This document shows, in pieces, positions 60,860-64,000 of a DNA stretch of 64,000 nucleotides. How positions within the stretch are numbered: the stretch's first letter is position 1; every line of letters starts with the position of its first letter. Under the pieces are notes generated by a model. It did no database searches. It was given only the letters and a program-made list of their open reading frames with translations, and was not told the origin of the DNA. Source of the stretch: Micropterus salmoides (Eukaryota > Chordata > Actinopteri > Centrarchiformes > Centrarchidae); NCBI RefSeq assembly GCF_014851395.1, contig NW_024041151.1:25930332-25994331 (forward strand), read 5' to 3'. The translations under genes and the position numbers were made by a program.

Positions 60860-63160
60860 TACGTGGTAGCAGTGGTTATGCACCCTGAGCCCAAACCAAA
60901 CAAAGAATAACCGAAAACCAAATTCAACCAGGAACAACTTTTAAGTTTAAACCTGACAGTTTTAAATAAAAGGGGGTGTGAGGACGGGTCTGGCGGTTGC
61001 TCGGATGCCAACCATCTGCCTCTGTGCCCGCTGAAACCGGTGAGGGTTATGCGTTGGCGTAAAGTGGTGTCTTCGGTTTGTGCTATGTGTTTGTCGTAAG
61101 AGAAAGAGACGCCTTTCCAAGAACAAAGGAAGTTGCGTCACAATCTTGCTCGTTTTACAAGTGCTAATAGTAGTAGTAGTGCCGATAGTAGCGGTAAGTG
61201 GGAAAGAAAGGATCGGCCTTGTGGGATGATATGGATGGGGGAGTTTGGGTGTCCAATGAATAGAGAGAGATAGGTGCGGTTGGTGTCATGCGGGTGGGTT
61301 GCATGGAGCTTGGAATTCGGGACTGAGGATGAATGTAAATGCTCTGTATTTGTATAGCGCCTTTCTACGTCTTTGACCACTCAAAGTGCTTTTACACCAC
61401 ATCTGCATTCACCATTCACTCACATTCATTCACTGAGCCTAAGTGCTCAAACAGAAACAAACATTCACACATATTCATACACTGGCGGAACAACCGCGGC
61501 AGGTTCTGGTGTCGGCGCCCCCACATAAGGAATGTGAGGAAACGGCGACATGAACATTGCGATGTAATTTAACGTAACATTAAAGTTATGTGCCACCATC
61601 CTGCCGCCTTGGTATGGTATGGGCCTTGCCTTGGTTGACTTTCTGAGGAATCGGACCGTCAGTTGATTGTGCAATGTTTTCTGATAGAAGGGTGGGTGGT
61701 TTGGGGATGATGGGAGTTGGAGGCACGGCAGGGCGTAGCCTTGGAAAGATGGGGCATCGAGAATGCCTATTTGCGGGGTCTGGAGTTTTGCACTACGGCA
61801 TGCGGCCTGGGAAGCAAGAGGACGTAATATGTGAACTGAACAACGGAGCCAAATCCAATGGTGGAGAGGCAGTCGTCGTACTTGTCCCTGCAGTTGGGAA
61901 AGACTGAGCGTGTTGTATCACGTGAACAACAAAGGTAAATGCTGCGACTGTAAGCTCCCTATAACTTAAAGGTGAGGGATTCCTAACTGGATTATACCGT
62001 GGGGTGTAAGGAGCTCCCCGGGAATGTTGTGTGGTGTTAATGGATGGCAAAAAAAGAAGCGCGAGTTTGCGATACTTAGATGACGGAATTGTTGCCTGGG
62101 GTAAGGTGAAGCGGGGACAGCTGCAAGGCTGAAGTGCGTGGACAGGGGGAACGGCGCAGTTAAGTTGAATTGCTGGTGGTCGTGACACTGACGACGTGTG
62201 GGGTAGGAAGACCAAGGGTAGGGGTTGCTGAAGGAATGGACGGTAGCGCAGGTGGGGGTTTCTGCGAGACAGAGAGAGAAAGAGCTGGTAGAGCGGGGGG
62301 GAGCAGAAGGAGCTATGTTGGCTGCAGCTAAAGGAAGAGGATAAGAAGGATGCTGGGATGTGAGGGATGTAGCAGGGGTAGGGTGTGTAGCCTCCTGAAA
62401 CATGGGTGGGAGAAAAAGGGGAAACAGTGGAGTCGTTTGCGTTACTGGGCGTCGTCGTGACATCATCGGCGGGTCAGGTGCATGTGGCGCTGCATCGGGA
62501 ATGCGGAGTGGCCTGCTGGAGGCTGTTGGAGGTCGCTGGGTAAGCTGGAAAACCTTTCGGTGGAAAGGTATAGCTTCCTTGAGTGCACACTGGAGCCGTG
62601 ATCGGGTTAACTGATGTGGGGCCGCGAGTCGGTTGTGAAGCCGGTGGTGCGGCCGGTCAGAAGTCTGGAAGAGTCGACTGTGGCCACTGTGGCCTGTGTG
62701 TGTTCGGAGGAGTTGGACAGGAGCTGAAGTGGATGAAAAATACTGGATGATGCGGTGAGAACTTGAATAACGGAGCGTTGTCGTGGTGGACGTGTAGCTA
62801 GCTGCATGGGAGATAATAAAACTATGGACTGAGAAGATTAGAGAGCGCGGGCGGATCTTCGTACGGATCGCAGTTGGGGGGGCTGAGAAGCAGCTCGTGA
62901 TCTGTGTAAAGGTAAGCAAAGGTACTTTCGAGAAACTTCAATGTGTGTCTGAGTCTGAACTGATGGTCGTGAGAACTGAGAAACGGGAGAGAAAAGGGGT
63001 TAGACAGGCTTATATACGTGAGTGCATGTGACTGGATTAGAGGCACAGGTAGATGAAATAAGTGAAGCACAGGTGGTTGATTGGAGGAATTGGATGAGGC
63101 GCAGGTGGTGGAATTAGTGGGAGAGGCGTGGTCCTGTTCCTGAACTTTAGTTATATAACT
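60860..63160 (-). mobile_element. Possible LTR-retroelement-like insertion (unclassified)
   Basis: Between the collagen exon at 60573-60626 and the Tc1 element lies a block with higher GC and strong strand asymmetry. On the minus strand it is rich in C and T; at 63023-62996 it has a promoter-like TATATAAGCC, preceded by CCACCTG/GGCACAGGT-type text. This resembles the U3/R of a fish LTR element. No protease, RT or integrase frame is visible. The 317-codon minus frame (61966-62919) is Ser/Thr/Pro/His-rich with no known domain. Boundaries and class are uncertain. Confidence 0.35.
61333..61487 (-). mobile_element. Truncated tRNA-derived SINE
   Basis: It shares the 3' portion of the repeat at 32690-32930, including TGTATTTGTATAGCGCCTTT, CACTGAGCCTAAGTGCTCAA and TTCATACACTGG. 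The tRNA-like head is missing. It is nested within the retroelement-like block. Confidence 0.6.
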
Positions 63161-63225
63161 CCATAAAAGTAATTCTAAAATTTCAGCTACAAGTAAATTT
63201 TTTATGTACTTAAATGAAACAATTA

Positions 63226-64000
63226 CAGTGGGGGAAATAAGTATTTGACCCCTTGCTGATTTTGCAGGTTTGCCCACTTACAAAGAATGCAACAATCTAC
63301 AATTTTAATCATATGTACATTCTAACAGTGAAAGACAGAATCCCAAAGAAAATTCCAGAAAATCACATCATATGAATTTATAAAAATTGATAACCATCTG
63401 ATGAGGAAAAACAAGTATTTGACCCCCTGGACAAACAGCATGTTAATATTTTGTAGAAAAGCCATTATTGGCCAGCACAGATGTCAAACGGTTTTTATAG
63501 TTGGTGACAAGGTTTGTGCACATTTCGGCAGGGATGCTGGCCCACTCCTCCCTGCAGACAGCCTCCAAATCATTCAGGTTCCGAGGTTGTCGCCTGGCAA
63601 CTCGAATTTTAAGCTCCCTCCAAAGATTTTCAATTGGATTCAGGTCTGGAGACTGGCTAGGCCACTCCAGAACCTTGATGTGCTTCTTCTTCAGCCACTC
63701 TTTTGTTGCTTTGGCGGTGTGCTTATGGTCGTTGTCGTGCTGAAACACCCATCCTCGACCCATCTTCAGCTCTCTCACTGAGGGAAGGAGATGTTGGTCC
63801 AGAATTCCACGATACATGGCCCCGTCCATCCTCCCCTCAATACGATGGAGTTGTCCCGTCCCCTTGGCTGAAAAGCACCCCCAAAGCATGATGTTGCCAC
63901 CACCATGCTTGACGGTGGGGATGGTGTTCTTTGGGTTGTACTCGGTGTTCTTTGCCCTCCAAACACGACGAGTTGAGTTGAGGCCAAAGAGTTCTATTTT
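63226..64000 (-). mobile_element. Tc1-like transposon, 3' part (cut by window edge)
   Basis: Inserted next to a TA dinucleotide (63224-63225), it starts CAGTGGGGGAAATAAGTATT, a terminal repeat of a common fish Tc1 family. A second GACCCC(C)-type direct-repeat copy (AAACAAGTATTTGACCCCCT) lies at about 63410-63427. The transposase frame runs leftward and ends at 63443. The other end is beyond 64000. Confidence 0.85.
63443..64000 (-). CDS. Tc1-like transposase, C-terminal part
   Basis: The frame is open from the window edge to TAA at 63443, giving 185 residues. It includes KHGGGNIMLWGCFSAKGTG, then VFQHDNDHKHTA and WPSQSPDLNPIENLW. Counting from the Asp of QHDN to the Glu of PIENLW gives 34 residues between, the DD34E spacing of Tc1. 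The first catalytic Asp would lie upstream, outside the window. No stop or frameshift is seen in this portion, so the copy is young or recently active. The ends of the frame match the usual Tc1 C-terminus. Confidence 0.88.
   Translation of the reverse strand, partial: KIELFGLNSTRRVWRAKNTEYNPKNTIPTVKHGGGNIMLWGCFSAKGTGQLHRIEGRMDGAMYRGILDQHLLPSVRELKMGRGWVFQHDNDHKHTAKATKEWLKKKHIKVLEWPSQSPDLNPIENLWRELKIRVARRQPRNLNDLEAVCREEWASIPAEMCTNLVTNYKNRLTSVLANNGFSTKY

Noticed and set aside
61966..62919. 317-codon minus frame as a protein gene
   Set aside because: Low-complexity composition, no domain, no splice context, and it lies in a repeat-like block.
1..64000. CRISPR arrays, operons, toxin or defence systems
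   Set aside because: The window is vertebrate nuclear DNA; no direct-repeat and spacer arrays or prokaryotic genes were seen.

Overview
The window is vertebrate nuclear DNA and almost certainly from a teleost fish. It holds short conserved coding exons with consensus splice sites, spread over large AT-rich introns. The introns are full of repeats typical of fish: Tc1/mariner elements, hAT elements with 8-bp target duplications, short inverted-repeat elements and a tRNA-derived SINE. There is no bacterial-style gene organisation. The species cannot be named from the sequence alone.

Three protein-coding genes are supported, all transcribed leftwards on the minus strand. (1) At the left, whirlin (whrn): only its first coding exon (5614-6357) is inside the window. 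Positions 1-5613 are intron 1, and the rest of the gene lies off the left edge. (2) In the middle, a complete MAN1B1 gene (ER class I alpha-1,2-mannosidase, family GH47): 13 coding exons joined in frame between 40037 and 24964 give 679 residues, plus a probable non-coding first exon ending at 41456. (3) At the right, the 3' part of a fibrillar procollagen gene: 16 exons carrying the end of the Gly-X-Y helix (60626-52857), then five C-propeptide exons ending in a stop at 46583. Its 5' exons lie beyond 64000. The C-propeptide looks like the type V/XI (clade B) group but is divergent. In human, WHRN, MAN1B1, COL5A1 and COL27A1 all lie on 9q, so the neighbourhood makes sense, although the genes are not in one pathway. 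Whirlin is a hair-cell and photoreceptor scaffold, MAN1B1 works in glycoprotein quality control, and the collagen is extracellular matrix.

Other content: a tRNA-Gln(TTG)-like gene at 9860-9931 without a clear Pol III terminator; four hAT-type insertions with near-perfect 8-bp duplications; an internally deleted Tc1-like element (42008-43092); the 3' part of a Tc1-like element with an open transposase frame running off the right edge (63226-64000); a probable retroelement-like block (about 60860-63160); several short inverted-repeat elements; microsatellites; and a 52-nt perfect hairpin at 18942-18993.

I found no convincing new multi-gene system. The points most worth a second look concern gene structure. 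Five transposable elements or remnants sit 23-69 bp beyond 5' splice sites. A (TG)17 tract forms the acceptor of MAN1B1 exon 4. The last helical exon of the collagen appears to use a GC donor, 23 bp from a hAT insertion. The collagen has a Gly-to-Ala break in the helix, a 6-residue exon and a missing C-propeptide cysteine. UPR/ETS-like motifs lie upstream of MAN1B1.
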